From: an uncultured Anderseniella sp.
Lineage (GTDB): Bacteria; Pseudomonadota; Alphaproteobacteria; Rhizobiales; Aestuariivirgaceae
Assembly (NCBI GenBank): GCA_947488295.1
Contig: CANKYU010000004.1
Location: forward strand, 186,001 to 250,000
DNA: 64,000 nucleotides
Reading direction: 5' to 3'
In this document: positions 7,809 to 17,050 of the stretch, piece after piece
Position numbering within the stretch: position 1 is the stretch's first letter
Layout of the letters: each line of letters opens with the position of its first letter
Notes under the pieces: model-generated
Told to the model about the DNA's origin: nothing
Seen by the model: the letters and a program-made list of their open reading frames with translations, nothing else
The model's database searches: none
Program-made: the position numbers and the translations under genes

Positions 7809-9104
7809 ATGGATGGCATATGGCTCACTCTGATTTTTCTTCTGGTGCTGTTCACGCTGCTGGGCTCCAGCGTGTGGATCGGTATTTCCCTGCTCGCGGT
7901 TGCCTGGGTCGGCATGGAACTGTTCACCACCCGGCTGGTGGGAGACTCAATGGCGCTGACCATCTGGGCCTCGTCATCAAGCTGGACCCTGACCGCCCTG
8001 CCCCTTTTTGTCTGGATGGGCGAAATCCTGTTTCGGACCCGGCTGTCTGAAAACCTGTTCAAGGGGCTTCAGCCGTGGCTGCACGGACTGCCCGGCGGCC
8101 TGCTGCATGTCAACATCACCGGTTCGGCAATCTTCGCCGCCATCTGCGGATCGTCAGCGGCGACCGTTCTGACTGTCGGCAAGATGGCTGTGCCGGAACT
8201 GAAGCGCCGCAAGTATCCGGAAAAGATGATTATCGGCACTCTCGCGGGCGCCGGCACGCTGGGCCTTCTGATACCGCCCTCGATCATCCTCATCATCTAC
8301 GGCGTCACGGTCAATGAGAGCATCGTCAAGCTGTTCATTGCCGGCGTCATACCGGGCATCATGCTGGCACTCATGTTCATGGGCTATGTGGCCATCTGGG
8401 ACCTGTTCGGCGGGCGCAAGGACCGCACCGACACCGCGTCCTACACCATGTCGGACCGGATCAGGGCGCTTGGCCAGCTTGCCCCGATCATGACCCTGAT
8501 CCTGTCGATCATGGGCTCCATTGCATTCGGCTACGCAACCGCGACGGAAGCTGCCGTGCTCGGCGTCCTTGGCGCCTTTGCCATTTCCTGGCAGCAGGGC
8601 CATCTCAGTCGCGAAAGCTTCATTGCCTCACTGATGGGCGCAACGCGCGTTTCGTGCATGATCGCTTTCATCCTGGCAGGCTCGACCTTCCTGACGCTTG
8701 CCATGGGCTTCACCGGCCTGCCACGGGCGGTGGCTGAATGGATCGCAGCCCTGCAACTGACACCGGCCATGCTGATCGCCGTGCTGGCCATCTTCTACAT
8801 CATACTGGGTTGCTTCCTGGACGGCATTTCATCCATCGTGCTGACCATGGCCGTGGTCGAGCCGATTGCGCGCCAGGCCGGTTTCGACATGATCTGGTTC
8901 GGCATCTTCCTGACCATCGTTGTCGAGATCGCCCAGATCACACCGCCCATCGGCTTCAACCTGTTTGTGCTTCAGGGCATGACCGGCAGGGATATGGACT
9001 TCATCGCCCGGGCGGCCCTGCCGATGTTTGCACTGATGGTACTGGCGGTTGTCATCATATCCTTCTTCCCCGGCATCGCCACCTGGCTGCCGTCCCTGAT
9101 GTAG
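7809..9104 (+). CDS. TRAP transporter large permease, DctM family
   Basis: A 431-residue protein with about twelve to thirteen membrane segments, normal for DctM. Landmarks are FAAICGSSAATVLTVGKM near residue 115, TLAGAGTLGLLIPPSIILII near 145, and ITPPIGFNLFVLQGM near 380, which are the conserved IPPS and TPP(I/V)G motifs of the ion-coupled transport subunit. It starts 6 bases after the dctQ stop with GGAG upstream. Together with DctP and DctQ it should form a complete Na+-driven carboxylate-type importer. Confidence 0.95.
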   Translation: MDGIWLTLIFLLVLFTLLGSSVWIGISLLAVAWVGMELFTTRLVGDSMALTIWASSSSWTLTALPLFVWMGEILFRTRLSENLFKGLQPWLHGLPGGLLHVNITGSAIFAAICGSSAATVLTVGKMAVPELKRRKYPEKMIIGTLAGAGTLGLLIPPSIILIIYGVTVNESIVKLFIAGVIPGIMLALMFMGYVAIWDLFGGRKDRTDTASYTMSDRIRALGQLAPIMTLILSIMGSIAFGYATATEAAVLGVLGAFAISWQQGHLSRESFIASLMGATRVSCMIAFILAGSTFLTLAMGFTGLPRAVAEWIAALQLTPAMLIAVLAIFYIILGCFLDGISSIVLTMAVVEPIARQAGFDMIWFGIFLTIVVEIAQITPPIGFNLFVLQGMTGRDMDFIARAALPMFALMVLAVVIISFFPGIATWLPSLM

Positions 9105-9110
9105 CGCGAC

Positions 9111-10046
9111 ATGATACGTGCCAGCCTCGAATGGATCGGGCGATACGGCACCTTGCTGATGCCGCTGGGTATTGTTGTCGGCTGCCTGTTCCAGCCGTTG
9201 GCCGAGCTGCTGCGCCCCACCCTGGCAATTTGCGTGTTCCTGATGCTGGCTGTCGTTTTGTCACGCCTTGAAATCCAGCATGCCATTGCGCACCTGCGCA
9301 AACCGAAAGTGTTTCTGTGGTCGCTGGTGTGGGCGTTTCTGGTCATGCCCGCCGTGTTCATTGCGGTGCTGCAGGTGTTTCCGCAATCCCCCGGTCTCAA
9401 TGCAGTGTTGATCATCTATGCAACTTCACCGCCGAATTTCGGTGCAGCGGCACTGGCCTTTATTATGGGACTTGATGGCGCCCTGACCGTTGCCACCATC
9501 TTTGCCTCCACTGCGCTGCATCCGATCATCACACCGTTGTTCACCGAGACATTTGCGCAAGGCGCAATCGCCATTTCGGGGCTGGACCTGGCAATCCGGC
9601 TTGCCGGTCTGATCGGCGGCTCTTCGCTGGCGGCTTGGGGCTTGCGCTCCTGGCTGGGCGCTGAACGGCGCAAGGCGTCCGCCGGTATTTTTGACGGCCT
9701 CAACGTCATCATCATGGTGGTGTTTGCCATCGCGCTGATGGACGGCATTCCTGCCCGCGTCATTGCCCAGCCCGCCTACGCGCTCGGCCTGGCAGCGCTG
9801 GCAACCGCGCTGCACATCGGGTTGAACCTTGGCACCGTCGCCGCCTTCTGGCTGACCGGCCGGCAACGGGCCTACACGTTCGGGTATTCACACTCCGGGC
9901 GCAATATCGCTGTGGTCATGAGCGTGCTGGGATCAGCTGCACCGGACGATGCCTGGCTGTTCTTCGCCATGCTGCAGTTCCCGATATACTGCCTGCCAAT
10001 GCTGCTGCGCCCGCTTTACCTGCACCTGTTACCGCAGCGAAAGTGA
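9111..10046 (+). CDS. Bile acid:Na+ symporter (BASS)-like permease
   Basis: A 311-residue membrane protein with about ten hydrophobic segments. The pattern (IYATSPPNFGAAALAFIMGLDGALTVATIFASTALHPII) is that of the BASS/arsenite-permease superfamily, where the two crossing helices carry the Asn and Gly residues of the sodium site. A late segment, FGYSHSGRNIAVVMSVLG, resembles the second crossover. It starts 6 bases after dctM, so it is in the TRAP operon, an unusual pairing of two Na+-coupled permeases. It may handle the same acid in the other direction or a related one; this is inference. Confidence 0.82.
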   Translation: MIRASLEWIGRYGTLLMPLGIVVGCLFQPLAELLRPTLAICVFLMLAVVLSRLEIQHAIAHLRKPKVFLWSLVWAFLVMPAVFIAVLQVFPQSPGLNAVLIIYATSPPNFGAAALAFIMGLDGALTVATIFASTALHPIITPLFTETFAQGAIAISGLDLAIRLAGLIGGSSLAAWGLRSWLGAERRKASAGIFDGLNVIIMVVFAIALMDGIPARVIAQPAYALGLAALATALHIGLNLGTVAAFWLTGRQRAYTFGYSHSGRNIAVVMSVLGSAAPDDAWLFFAMLQFPIYCLPMLLRPLYLHLLPQRK

Positions 10047-10114
10047 CGTAACGACGCTAACCATGACCCGCCAACCACCTCGCAACCCCGGGCAAACTCG
10101 TCCATACTGACAGC

Positions 10115-10837
10115 ATGAGAGTTGTGTTGTTTGTTATCGCTGTATGTGCCCATCTCGCAGCCGGTGCTTCGCTGGCCGTGGCTGCGGATGCGTCCGATCG
10201 CGCGATAATCGGTTTTTCCATGGACGGCGGACATTTTGCTTTCGAGGAATATGGCGTGCAGGACGGATCCGGCTTTCCCTATTCCAACATCTACATCATC
10301 AACCTGAAGACCGACGAATGGGTCAAGGGCTCCCCGATAAAGGTGACCGTGCGCGATGAGAACGCCACCGCCCATGCCGCCCGGCACCAGGCGCTGACCG
10401 AAGCCGCCCCCCTGATCGAGAAATATGGCACGGTGCAACCGATCAAGCTGCTGGCCAGCAACGCCGTCGGCGAACGTGTCACCTCACCGCATAAAATGAC
10501 GTTCAAGCGCTTCCATAACCTGTCCACGCTGTGGACGGTGCAACTTACCGAAATTGACATCGAACAGCCCGGTGAGTGCAAACCCTACAGCCCGGTGCGC
10601 GGTTTCACGCTGACTGCGAAAATCGAGGGCAAGGAACCTGCCGTCGAGCTGTATCGAGACAAGCAACTGCCGAAGAGCAGGGGCTGTCCGGAAGGCTACA
10701 AACTGGCCGATGTGATTGCATTTGGCGAGAGCGAAAATGCGCCTGTCGTGGTTCTGGTACACAAGCTGACTTTCGGCTTCGAAGGCCGCGACGCCCGCTT
10801 CATCGCAGTGCCGGTGGAACTACCTTCCTGGAGATAA
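10115..10837 (+). CDS. DUF2259 predicted secreted protein
   Basis: A 240-residue protein with a signal peptide (residues 1–23, ending ASLAVAADA). The mature chain matches the DUF2259 pattern: ASDRAIIGFSMDGGHFAFEE, then YSNIYIINLKTDEWVKGSP, and a C-terminal half with two cysteines (GECKPYSPV and RGCPEGYKL) that could form a disulfide. The family is common in Hyphomicrobiales and has no established function. The Shine-Dalgarno is weak. It precedes purB by 99 bases but looks independent of purine synthesis. Confidence 0.85.
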   Translation: MRVVLFVIAVCAHLAAGASLAVAADASDRAIIGFSMDGGHFAFEEYGVQDGSGFPYSNIYIINLKTDEWVKGSPIKVTVRDENATAHAARHQALTEAAPLIEKYGTVQPIKLLASNAVGERVTSPHKMTFKRFHNLSTLWTVQLTEIDIEQPGECKPYSPVRGFTLTAKIEGKEPAVELYRDKQLPKSRGCPEGYKLADVIAFGESENAPVVVLVHKLTFGFEGRDARFIAVPVELPSWR

Positions 10838-10936
10838 TTACTTCGCTTGGTAAAACCCACCTGCTTGTGTTGAGTGTGCGCAACGCCTCTGGTAGATCAA
10901 CGCTGTCTTTATCTTCTCATCGAAAGCAGCTCAACC

Positions 10937-12241
10937 ATGATCCCGCGTTATACAAGGCCGGAAATGGCCGCCATCTGGTCGCCCGAACAGAAGTTCCGCA
11001 TCTGGTTTGAAATCGAGGCCCATGCAGCAGACGCGCAGGCTGAACTGGGTGTCATCCCGGCAGAGGCGGCAAAGACCGTCTGGGACAAGGCGCGTGATGC
11101 GGAGTTTGATGTTGCCCGCATCGACGCCATCGAAGCGGAAGTCAAACACGACGTTATCGCCTTCCTCACCCACCTGTCTGAAATAGTCGGCCCCGAAGCC
11201 CGCTTTGTGCACCAGGGCATGACATCGTCCGACGTGCTGGACACCTGCTTCAACGTGCAGCTGGTGCGCGCTGCCGACCTGCTGCTGGAAGACATGGACC
11301 TGCTGCTGGCGGCCCTGAAGAAACGCGCCCTGGAACACAAGGACACGCTGACCATCGGCCGCAGTCACGCGATTCATGCAGAACCGACCACGTTCGGCCT
11401 CAAGCTGGCCCAGGCTTATGCCGAGTTCGCCCGCTGCAAAGAACGTCTCGAGTTTGCCCGCAAGGAAGTTGCAACCTGTGCCATTTCCGGCGCGGTCGGC
11501 ACCTTTGCCAATATCGACCCGTCGGTCGAGGAACATGTGGCCGCCAGGATGGGGCTTGAAGTCGAGCCGGTCTCGACACAGGTGATCCCGCGCGACCGGC
11601 ATGCCATGTACTTCTCGGTGCTTGGTGTCATCGCATCGTCGGTCGAGCGGCTGGCAACCGAAGTGCGTCATCTGCAGCGCACCGAGGTTCTCGAGGTCGA
11701 GGAGTTCTTCTCCGCCGGCCAGAAGGGCTCATCCGCCATGCCGCACAAACGCAATCCGGTGCTGACCGAAAACCTGACAGGCCTCGCCCGCCTGGTCCGG
11801 TCTGCCGCCATGCCGGCCATGGAAAACGTGGCGCTGTGGCATGAGCGCGATATCTCGCACTCGTCGGTCGAGCGCGGCATCGGACCGGATGCAACGGTGC
11901 ATCTCGACTTTGCCCTTCGCCGGTTGACCGGTGTCATCGACAAGCTGGTGGTCTACCCGGAAAACATGCAGGCAAATCTCGACAAGCTCGGCGGACTGGT
12001 GCACTCGCAGCGCGTACTGCTGGCCCTGACCCAAAACGGTGTCAGCCGTGAAGACAGCTACCGTCTGGTGCAGCGTAACGCCATGCCTGTGTGGCGCGGT
12101 GAAGGCAACTTCCTTGACCTGCTGAAAGCCGATGCCGATGTGAAGAAGGCGCTGTCCGATGCAGACCTCGAAGCCCTGTTCGACATGGGCTACCACACCA
12201 AGCACGTCGACACGATTTTTGCCCGGGTGTTTGGAGAGTAA
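10937..12241 (+). CDS. purB: Adenylosuccinate lyase
   Basis: A 434-residue member of the fumarase/aspartase superfamily. It cleaves SAICAR to AICAR and adenylosuccinate to AMP, both releasing fumarate. The signature GSSAMPHKRNP is at 264–274 with the catalytic-loop serine; TSSDVLDTC near 95 and GRSHAIHAEPTTFG near 140 carry the substrate-binding histidine. Length is normal. I chose the ATG at 10937 because MIPRYTRPEMAAIW is the conserved start; an in-frame start at 10874 would add 21 unrelated residues. It lies apart from the purC–purL block, about 11 kb away. Confidence 0.97.
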   Translation: MIPRYTRPEMAAIWSPEQKFRIWFEIEAHAADAQAELGVIPAEAAKTVWDKARDAEFDVARIDAIEAEVKHDVIAFLTHLSEIVGPEARFVHQGMTSSDVLDTCFNVQLVRAADLLLEDMDLLLAALKKRALEHKDTLTIGRSHAIHAEPTTFGLKLAQAYAEFARCKERLEFARKEVATCAISGAVGTFANIDPSVEEHVAARMGLEVEPVSTQVIPRDRHAMYFSVLGVIASSVERLATEVRHLQRTEVLEVEEFFSAGQKGSSAMPHKRNPVLTENLTGLARLVRSAAMPAMENVALWHERDISHSSVERGIGPDATVHLDFALRRLTGVIDKLVVYPENMQANLDKLGGLVHSQRVLLALTQNGVSREDSYRLVQRNAMPVWRGEGNFLDLLKADADVKKALSDADLEALFDMGYHTKHVDTIFARVFGE

Positions 12242-12405
12242 TACCCGCGCAATCTCTGCACAAAACTTCACCAAAGGTGAGGTGGGAATCAAGTTGCCAG
12301 AATTATCTCTGCACGGTATTGTTTATCTGCAGGCTGACGGTCTGCTTATGATGCACAGACGTGGCATGGGGCCAATGTGTATGTTGCGAGACTGTGGGGA
12401 GCGTC

Positions 12406-14505
12406 ATGGGCACCAGATTTCTGTGCACCGGTTCAGTGGCTTTTGGACTTATGCTCGCGACAGCGGGTCCTGTGATCGCCCAGCAGGTACCTGGCAGCAA
12501 TGGGCAGACACCGTCCTGGAACTCCGATTACGACACCAGCGAAATCTGGACCGGGTTCTACGGAGGATTTCACGCAGGCGCCGGGGCATTCTCTGGCCGC
12601 ACCCTTGATTGGGGGGACGACGCCCTGGACGACCCGGATGGGGATGTAAATCAGGAGGCGGCAGCCGCGCTCGGCGGAGTACAGGCAGGTTATAACTGGC
12701 AATTCGGTACTTTGATCACCGGCATAGAGGCCGATTTTTCGGCTACCGGATTTGCTGAGAACAGATTTTTTGGCGGTGGCAATGGCACTGATTACTTTGT
12801 TAAAGCAGATATGCCCTGGATGGCAACCGTGCGCGGCCGCATGGGGTTGGCATCGGGCAATACCATGGCCTATGTCACCGCCGGTCTGGCGATTGCGCAA
12901 CTGGAACACTGTGCCAATGACAATGCCCCTTGCTCAACAGACAACTCTCAGAACATCAAGTGGGACGAAGTTCGCCCCGGCATTGTCGCAGGTGCAGGTG
13001 TGGAAACCCGGCTCAACCAGAACTGGTCGCTCAAGGGCGAATACCTCTATGTCAACATTATCGATACTGCCGTGGTCTACGATGATACAAGTGATATCGC
13101 AGACGGTGGCGAGCAGGTAAGCTTCGGCAACCAGTCGCACCAGGTGCGCCTCGGGGTAAACTATCATATCGACGGGCTCCCCTATGAGCCGGGAGACACG
13201 GCAAGCAACAATCCGTGGACAGGTCTCTATCTGGGGGCGCATGCCGGTGTCGGCGCATTTTCCGGTCGCGCCCTTGATTGGGGGGAAGATGCTTTCGACG
13301 ACCCAACCGGGGACCTGAATCTGGTGGCCGCTGCCGCGCTTGGCGGAGTACAGGCAGGCTACAATTGGCAATTCGGCGCTCTGATCACCGGCATAGAGGC
13401 CGACTTTACGGCAACCGGCTTTGCTGAGAACGAAAATTCTTTCGAGCCTGATGACGACATCATCGGTTTGGTTGAGGCAAACATGCCCTGGATGGCAACT
13501 GTGCGCGCCCGCATGGGGTTGGCATCGGGCAACACCATGGCCTACGTCACCGCCGGTCTGGCCGTTGCCCAACTGGAACATTGTGCAAATTTCGACGATG
13601 CGTGCTCCACAGACGGTGATAACGACATCAGTTGGGACGAAATACGCCCCGGCATTGTTGCAGGTGCGGGCGTGGAGACACGGCTCAATCACGACTGGTC
13701 GCTCAAGGGTGAATACCTCTATGTCAACATTCTCGATACCGATGTCATCTACGACGATACGGAACAGATCGGGGCTGGTGGCCAGCAGGTGAGCTTCGGC
13801 AACCAGTCTCACCAGGTACGGGTTGGGATCAACTACCATGTCGACGGACTGCCCTATGAACCGGGGGACACGGCAGGCGACAATCTGTGGACGGGTCTGT
13901 ATCTGGGCGCACATGCTGGTGCCGGAGCGTTCTCCGGCCGCGCCCTTGATTGGGCAAGATCTGCTTTCGACAGCCCGGACGGGGATTTGAACCTGGAGGC
14001 CGCTGCCGCGCTCGGCGGGGCACAGGCAGGCTACAACTGGCAATCCGGTGCGTTGGTCACCGGTATAGAAGCCGATTTTTCAGCAACCGGCTTTGCCGAG
14101 AACAGGAGTATGCAGGATGCCAACGGTTTTGTTGAGGCAAACATGCCCTGGATGGCAACTGTGCGGGGTCGAATGGGGTTGGCATCAGGCAACACCCTGG
14201 CCTATGTCACCGCCGGTCTGGCCGTTGCCCAACTGGAACACTGTGCAAACGAAGATGACCTTTGCTCAACAGACAGCAATAACGACATCGCGTGGGATGA
14301 AGTTCGCCCAGGCATTGTAGCGGGCGCAGGTGTGGAGACCCGGTTCAGCCAAAACTGGTCGTTCAAGGGTGAGTATCTCTATGTCAATATTCTGGACACC
14401 GATGTCGTGTATGATGACACACAAGCGATCGAGATTGGTGGCAAGCAGGTAAGCTTCGGCAACCAGTCGCACCAGGTGCGCGTCGGCATCAACCGTCACT
14501 TTTGA
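12406..14505 (+). CDS. Outer-membrane protein of three tandem beta-barrel units
   Basis: A 699-residue exported protein. A signal peptide spans about residues 1–25 (MGTRFLCTGSVAFGLMLATA then GPVIAQQ). Three near-identical units follow, starting at WTG in residues 48, 271 and 495, so the period is 223–224 residues. Each unit has the features of a whole Omp25/Omp31-type small barrel: WTGFYGG/WTGLYLGAH start, VQAGYNWQFG, TGIEADFSATGF, MPWMATVRGRMGLASGN, AYVTAGLA, a pair of cysteines (HCAN…CSTD), then ETRLNQNWSLKGEYLYVNI and QVSFGNQSHQVRLGVNYH. Only the last unit ends in a C-terminal Phe (INRHF), the usual BAM signal. GGGGAG precedes the ATG at 12406. Whether it forms three barrels or one of about 24 strands cannot be told. 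A single-unit relative is at 30355–31005. Confidence 0.9.
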   Translation: MGTRFLCTGSVAFGLMLATAGPVIAQQVPGSNGQTPSWNSDYDTSEIWTGFYGGFHAGAGAFSGRTLDWGDDALDDPDGDVNQEAAAALGGVQAGYNWQFGTLITGIEADFSATGFAENRFFGGGNGTDYFVKADMPWMATVRGRMGLASGNTMAYVTAGLAIAQLEHCANDNAPCSTDNSQNIKWDEVRPGIVAGAGVETRLNQNWSLKGEYLYVNIIDTAVVYDDTSDIADGGEQVSFGNQSHQVRLGVNYHIDGLPYEPGDTASNNPWTGLYLGAHAGVGAFSGRALDWGEDAFDDPTGDLNLVAAAALGGVQAGYNWQFGALITGIEADFTATGFAENENSFEPDDDIIGLVEANMPWMATVRARMGLASGNTMAYVTAGLAVAQLEHCANFDDACSTDGDNDISWDEIRPGIVAGAGVETRLNHDWSLKGEYLYVNILDTDVIYDDTEQIGAGGQQVSFGNQSHQVRVGINYHVDGLPYEPGDTAGDNLWTGLYLGAHAGAGAFSGRALDWARSAFDSPDGDLNLEAAAALGGAQAGYNWQSGALVTGIEADFSATGFAENRSMQDANGFVEANMPWMATVRGRMGLASGNTLAYVTAGLAVAQLEHCANEDDLCSTDSNNDIAWDEVRPGIVAGAGVETRFSQNWSFKGEYLYVNILDTDVVYDDTQAIEIGGKQVSFGNQSHQVRVGINRHF
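12541..14505 (+). repeat. Three tandem coding repeats of about 670 bp
   Basis: Unit 1 is 12541–13209 (669 bp), unit 2 is 13210–13881 (672 bp) and unit 3 is 13882–14505 (lacking the linker). Conservation extends to the DNA level, pointing to recent duplication. The variable spot in each unit lies after the GFAEN segment. Linkers between units read DGLPYEPGDTA, present after units 1 and 2 only. Confidence 0.9.
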
Positions 14506-14573
14506 GATTCTGCCCGAACTCAATTCCACCTGCGGACCCGCAGCGACGATCTGCCGTATTTCCGGTTAGCTGA

Positions 14574-15035
14574 TTATTTGAACTTCAGCTTCGAACCGTC
14601 AAATGTGGTTACCTGCGCGGCCATCAACCCGTCTCGGGTCACATAGGCATCTGCACCCTTGTAGGGTTCAGCCAGGAAATCGGCATCAGCAACCCACTGC
14701 ACATTCAATGTGCCGCCTACGGTAAAGGTGCTTAGCGTAGTGAACTTGAGGCCCTTAAGGCCTCCGTCGGCTTTTGATTTGCAGAAGCCTGCAAACAGCT
14801 TGCCGACGGCCTCACGGCCGACAGCTTCGCCACCATCAGGCAGTATGATGTGAACATCATCGGGATACTGTGCCATCAGGCGATTCCAGTCGCAGGCATT
14901 CAGGGCATCAAGGTGCTCATCAACAACCTTTTGCGGATCAGCCTGCGGCACCAGAGGCGGAAGTTCCATGTCATCGGCCAGAGATGATGACGCGGTCAGA
15001 CACATAACGGCAAATCCAAAGAAAAGAGACTTCAT
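14574..15035 (-). CDS. Secreted NTF2/SnoaL-like protein
   Basis: A 153-residue protein with a signal peptide (MKSLFFGFAVMCLTASSSLA) and a mature domain of the NTF2-like cone fold: DEHLDALNACDWNRLMAQYP, DDVHIILPDGGEAVGREAVG, then strands ending WVADADFLAEPYKGADAYVT. This is the pattern of SnoaL/ketosteroid-isomerase-like proteins with a small pocket. The start at 15035 has GGAAGGAA upstream; longer readings to 15212 add nothing signal-like. No catalytic residues can be assigned. It lies about 100 bases after the P-loop gene on the same strand and converges with the triple-barrel gene. Confidence 0.82.
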   Translation of the reverse strand: MKSLFFGFAVMCLTASSSLADDMELPPLVPQADPQKVVDEHLDALNACDWNRLMAQYPDDVHIILPDGGEAVGREAVGKLFAGFCKSKADGGLKGLKFTTLSTFTVGGTLNVQWVADADFLAEPYKGADAYVTRDGLMAAQVTTFDGSKLKFK

Positions 15036-15132
15036 GAACGGGGTTCCTTCCCTCTTGCAAACGCCGTCCACCGTCATCCTGCCAGAAGCACAGCGCTGCA
15101 AAATATCCCTTGGTCTCTTTATTGGCCCCGGC

Positions 15133-16944
15133 TTATGGCGTCCTTCCGCCCCAGGCTCCCAGGGTATGAGGATCATCGAAATCCAGTGTCTCATGCCGTT
15201 GTTCCAGGCCATCGGCGTCCTTCACCAGGGCCGGCATCACCGCATCCAGTGCTTCATTCACATCCTTTTTCCGGAGCGCACGTTTGAGCCCGGCCCGGTT
15301 GACCGCGACAGCCGACCCCTGCTCTATCCAGGCATAGACTTCACCGGACGCCTGATCTGCCAGCCTGACCGCATCCAGTCTGCCGAAACACTCTTTCAGA
15401 AAGCCGGAGTTGAGCGCCGGCGACATGTCTTCGGGCGATGGAAAGACCTCGTCGCGTGATGCTGCCTCCACATTGACCCGCTTGTAACGATCCACATTCA
15501 GCATGGCCGGAATGTCGAAAATGTTGATCTCGCGATTGAACCCGAAGGCAATGGTGCGTGGCCGGTCACCCTTTTTCACTGAATTGTCGAGGAATTCATA
15601 ATGCACCTGTTTTCCCTCACGCAGCGCCCAGGTGAAGAACAGGCCGGGCATGCCCGAGAACGCTTCGATATTATGAAACAAAAGATCATCCACCGCCTTG
15701 TAGCGGCCAACCTGCTGCCCCCGGAACCAGGCACGCTCCACGGTATCTTCCGGCGGCGTGATCATGAAGAACATGTACACCACATCGCCGAACCGGGTCA
15801 GCAGGCGGCCGCCCTGCGCTTCATTGGCCTGCGGCGCGAAGCTGTCAAACCGGAACCGGTCGATCAGCAAATGCGGCATGTCTCCCCGCGCTGCCTTGTC
15901 AGCCATGTAGTTATCGAGCTTGAGATCGACAATTTCAATCTCATGGCCGGTCAGCGAACCCGCGTAACGGATCGCCTCATCCAGCGATCCATAGTCCAGA
16001 AGGTACTTGCGGAAAATGTCGGGGCTGATCAGGGCAAAATCCGTCCAGTCAAGGCCAAGCACTTCCGTCAGATGCTTTTGCTGTGGGCGCAGCGTACTCT
16101 TGCCGGCCGCAGACGCCCCCTTGACGTTCATGATGACCGGCTTCTCCTGGGCCGGCAGAACTTTGAAACCTTCCGCGCGCGCAGCAGTATGCACCAGGTC
16201 AGTGAGCTGATCACCGATGAACCTGCTGCCATATCCATTGCTGAACTGGCGCAATGCAAGGTCTGACAGAAGGCCCACGTCTCCAACCAACCGGCCGCGC
16301 TTGCCCACGACAACCGCAAGCGTTCGTGACAGGGATTTATAGGCCGCGGCTTCTGCCGGGTCATCAGATGCCGCTGCAGCAGCCTGCCATCGTGCCGCCA
16401 GTTCATCTTCGCGAGCTTCATGCCCCTGTGCCGGGCGCGGTGAAACCGCACTGTTCCTTGCTCGCCCAAGCAGCCGTGACCACCATCCGCCCTCGCCTGC
16501 CTCCCGGCCACCCGGTTCTGTCACGGCAGGTCCTGCGGCAAGAGCTGTCTCCAGCTGGGTTACGATCAACTGCCTGGCGGTGTCGCACAGCGTGTCAAAC
16601 GCAGCGACGATGGCTACACGCTCGCTCGCCACATACTTCGACAGGATAATGCCGACCATGCGCCGGAAATTGATACCAAGATCTTCATAGACCTTGCCGT
16701 CGGGAACCGACAGATCCGCCATCACCCGGATCAGAACCTCATGCACAATCAGGCGCTCGGGCCGGAACGCGACCAGTGCATGCGGCGCAAGCCCGGTGAA
16801 GTCCGCCAGCTCACGCGCCTGCTGCAAAGTGGTTGAGACATTCTCGGGGCGATAGATGGTGGCAAGCGGCAGATAGCGTTCCGGTATTGCGGAACTGATG
16901 CCGGGAGACCACGGTCCGGTTTTTTCCGAAGGAGCGTCATTCAT
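15133..16944 (-). CDS. Large P-loop protein, zeta-toxin/kinase-like, function unknown
   Basis: A 603-residue soluble protein. The Walker A motif GASAAGKST is at 276–284, preceded by the hydrophobic strand KPVIMNV. Downstream ISPDIFRKYLLDYGSLDEA resembles the segment after the P-loop in zeta-toxin and chloramphenicol-phosphotransferase-like kinases, and FMITPPEDTVERAWFRG looks like a lid region. The first 270 residues are mostly helical and contain a low-complexity Gly/Arg/Ala stretch at about 138–185. No known fusion partner is recognised. No antitoxin-like gene is adjacent, so a toxin role is doubtful; a nucleotide-dependent kinase of unknown substrate is more likely. Confidence 0.75.
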   Translation of the reverse strand: MNDAPSEKTGPWSPGISSAIPERYLPLATIYRPENVSTTLQQARELADFTGLAPHALVAFRPERLIVHEVLIRVMADLSVPDGKVYEDLGINFRRMVGIILSKYVASERVAIVAAFDTLCDTARQLIVTQLETALAAGPAVTEPGGREAGEGGWWSRLLGRARNSAVSPRPAQGHEAREDELAARWQAAAAASDDPAEAAAYKSLSRTLAVVVGKRGRLVGDVGLLSDLALRQFSNGYGSRFIGDQLTDLVHTAARAEGFKVLPAQEKPVIMNVKGASAAGKSTLRPQQKHLTEVLGLDWTDFALISPDIFRKYLLDYGSLDEAIRYAGSLTGHEIEIVDLKLDNYMADKAARGDMPHLLIDRFRFDSFAPQANEAQGGRLLTRFGDVVYMFFMITPPEDTVERAWFRGQQVGRYKAVDDLLFHNIEAFSGMPGLFFTWALREGKQVHYEFLDNSVKKGDRPRTIAFGFNREINIFDIPAMLNVDRYKRVNVEAASRDEVFPSPEDMSPALNSGFLKECFGRLDAVRLADQASGEVYAWIEQGSAVAVNRAGLKRALRKKDVNEALDAVMPALVKDADGLEQRHETLDFDDPHTLGAWGGRTP

Positions 16945-17050
16945 GACGCAAGCTTACGTGAACCTTGCGCGTGCCAGCAAAGAAAAACCCTGCACCCGTC
17001 CCGGACGATTGCAGGGCTCCCTGTCCGAAGTCGATCGGAAATAACGACTG

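Noticed and set aside
10931..11671. Minus-strand reading frame within purB
   Set aside because: A shadow of a strongly conserved gene, with no family character.
12934..14043. Minus-strand reading frame of 369 codons
   Set aside because: It is antisense to the triple-barrel gene and simply mirrors its repeats (the same peptide pattern recurs each 670 bases).
12541..14505. Tandem repeats considered as a CRISPR-like or satellite array
   Set aside because: The units are 670 bp, in frame and encode protein; there are no short spaced repeats.
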